7,443 bases of DNA from Verrucomicrobiota bacterium. Its GTDB lineage: Bacteria; Verrucomicrobiota; Verrucomicrobiia; Opitutales; Opitutaceae. How positions within the stretch are numbered: position 1 is the stretch's first letter; each line of letters opens with the position of its first letter. The stretch spans positions 1-7,443 of the forward strand of contig JAUPWC010000453.1 of assembly GCA_030916665.1 (NCBI GenBank). Direction: 5' to 3'. The position numbers were made by a program, and so were the translations under genes. The notes under the pieces were generated by a model. That model had not been told where the DNA came from, did not search any database, and worked only from the letters and a program-made list of their open reading frames with translations. This document shows positions 6,306 through 7,443 of this stretch, in pieces.

Positions 6306-7421
6306 TTATATCAGTGCGGCCTCGCGGGCCTTTTCGGTCTTGAGGCGGAGCTGGCCGCAGGCGGCGTCGATGGCGTGGCCCTTCTCGCGGCGGAGCGTCA
6401 CCGAGACATCGGCGTCTTCAAGGACGCGGGCGAAACGTTCCTGGCGGGTAAGGCTGGGGCGCTTCCACGGCAGGCCCTCGACGGTGTTGTAAGGGATGAG
6501 GTTCACATGGGCGTGCAGATCCAGCGCGATGTCGCGGAGCTTTTCGGCCTGGTCGAGGGAGTCGTTGATCTCCGCGATGAGGATGAACTCGAGCGTGACC
6601 ATGCGGCCGTGCTTCTCGGAGAACTCGCGGACGGCGGGCAGCAGCTCGGCGAGCGGCCACTTCTTGTTCACCGGCATGATCTGCTCGCGAACTTCGTCGG
6701 TCGCGCCGTGCAGCGAGATGGCGAGGCGGATGCCGAGCGGCTCGTCGGCGAGCTGGCGGATCTTCGGCACGAGGCCGGAGGTGGAGAGCGTGATGCGGCG
6801 CGCGCCGAAACCGAGGCCCCACTCGGCGTTCAGGATGGTGAGCGCGCGCATGATGGCGTCGTAATTGTGGAGCGGCTCGCCCATGCCCATGACGACGAGG
6901 TTGTCGAACGACACGAGTTCGGCGCGGGCGCGCGGGGTGCGGGCGTCCTCCTGGCGGCAGACCTGGATGAGCTGGTGGACGATCTCGCCGGCACTGAGGT
7001 TGCGCTTCAGGCCCTCGAGTCCCGAGGCGCAGAACTTGCAGCCCATGGCGCAGCCGACCTGCGTGGAAATGCAGATGGTCTTGCGGGACTTGTCTTGTCC
7101 GACGCCGAGCTGCGGGGCGCGGATGATGACGGTCTCGATCAGCGAGCGGTCGCCGAGTTCCAGCAGGAGCTTGTCGGTGACATCTTCGGACTGCTTGGTC
7201 AGCAGGAACGCCGTGGGCGTGAGTTCGAAAGTCTCGGCCAGCCACGTGCGGAAGGGGCGGGGGAGGTTGGTCATCTCGTCCCAGGAGCCGACGCGTTTCT
7301 TGTAGAGCCACTCGAGGAGCTGGCGGGCGCGAAACGCCGGCTGCCCGTGCTCCTTGAGGAGGGCGGTGAGCGAGTCGAGGGTCTCGCCGTGGATGGCGGG
7401 CTTGGCGGGCGTGTAGGCCAT
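6306..7421 (-). CDS. rlmN: Dual-specificity 23S rRNA (A2503)/tRNA (A37) C2-methyltransferase, radical SAM
   Basis: RlmN methylates carbon 2 of A2503 in 23S rRNA and of A37 in some tRNAs, using two S-adenosylmethionine molecules and a [4Fe-4S] cluster. The 371-residue protein has an N-terminal helical accessory domain (about 1-95) and a radical-SAM barrel. The cluster cysteines form C124-AMG-C128-KF-C131. The two cysteines of the mechanism are present: C117, seven residues before the cluster as in E. coli, and C355 in IDAACGQL, the methyl-carrying residue. MGMGEPLHN (178-186) contains the SAM-binding GEP motif. SLHGATDEVREQIMP and the asparagine-containing NLIPYNTVEG (307-316) are typical of RlmN. 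These features favour RlmN over its resistance paralogue Cfr. The ATG at 7421 leaves only 22 upstream bases in the window, without a Shine-Dalgarno sequence. The stop is 81 bases before metF; no functional link is evident. Confidence 0.96.
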   Translation of the reverse strand: MAYTPAKPAIHGETLDSLTALLKEHGQPAFRARQLLEWLYKKRVGSWDEMTNLPRPFRTWLAETFELTPTAFLLTKQSEDVTDKLLLELGDRSLIETVIIRAPQLGVGQDKSRKTICISTQVGCAMGCKFCASGLEGLKRNLSAGEIVHQLIQVCRQEDARTPRARAELVSFDNLVVMGMGEPLHNYDAIMRALTILNAEWGLGFGARRITLSTSGLVPKIRQLADEPLGIRLAISLHGATDEVREQIMPVNKKWPLAELLPAVREFSEKHGRMVTLEFILIAEINDSLDQAEKLRDIALDLHAHVNLIPYNTVEGLPWKRPSLTRQERFARVLEDADVSVTLRREKGHAIDAACGQLRLKTEKAREAALI

Positions 7422-7443
7422 GCGTGTGGTTGCGGGGCAAAAA

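Overview
The window looks like ordinary housekeeping sequence from a GC-rich Gram-negative bacterium. Every gene I can support lies on the minus strand, so transcription runs from right to left. Protein features, the high GC content and the style of the intergenic repeats suggest a member of the Verrucomicrobiota, possibly Opitutaceae. That placement is an inference from general impression, not from a marker or a search.

In transcription order: rlmN (23S rRNA/tRNA adenosine methyltransferase, 7421-6306) is followed by metF (methylenetetrahydrofolate reductase, 6224-5343). Next comes a small unrecognised, probably lipid-anchored protein (5280-4813). A promoter-like TTGACA/TTTGAT pair then leads into the cell-shape cluster mreB (4723-3698), mreC (3654-2824), mreD (2718-2185) and mrdA/PBP2 (2068-128). 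Together these encode the actin-like filament, its periplasmic and membrane partners, and the elongation-specific transpeptidase of the elongasome (Rod complex). The glycosyltransferase partner rodA, which often follows mrdA, is not in the window. Instead a new gene starts 16 bases after mrdA and runs off the left edge. Its 37 visible residues resemble the start of a SMI1/KNR4 (SUKH) domain.

The less ordinary part is between the genes of the mre cluster. The mreC-mreD gap holds a 77-base palindromic, MITE-like repeat with imperfect 11-base terminal inverted repeats, ending three bases from the only clear Shine-Dalgarno sequence I found in the window. The mreD-mrdA gap holds four tandem AAGTNNC heptamers and a 10-base inverted repeat; read on the minus strand, the heptamers contain a reasonable promoter-like pair in front of mrdA. 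Several predicted promoters would give very short or no 5' leaders, which fits the near absence of Shine-Dalgarno sequences. I found no RNA gene, CRISPR array, insertion sequence or clearly novel multi-gene system. No stretch longer than about 120 bases is without a gene or repeat.
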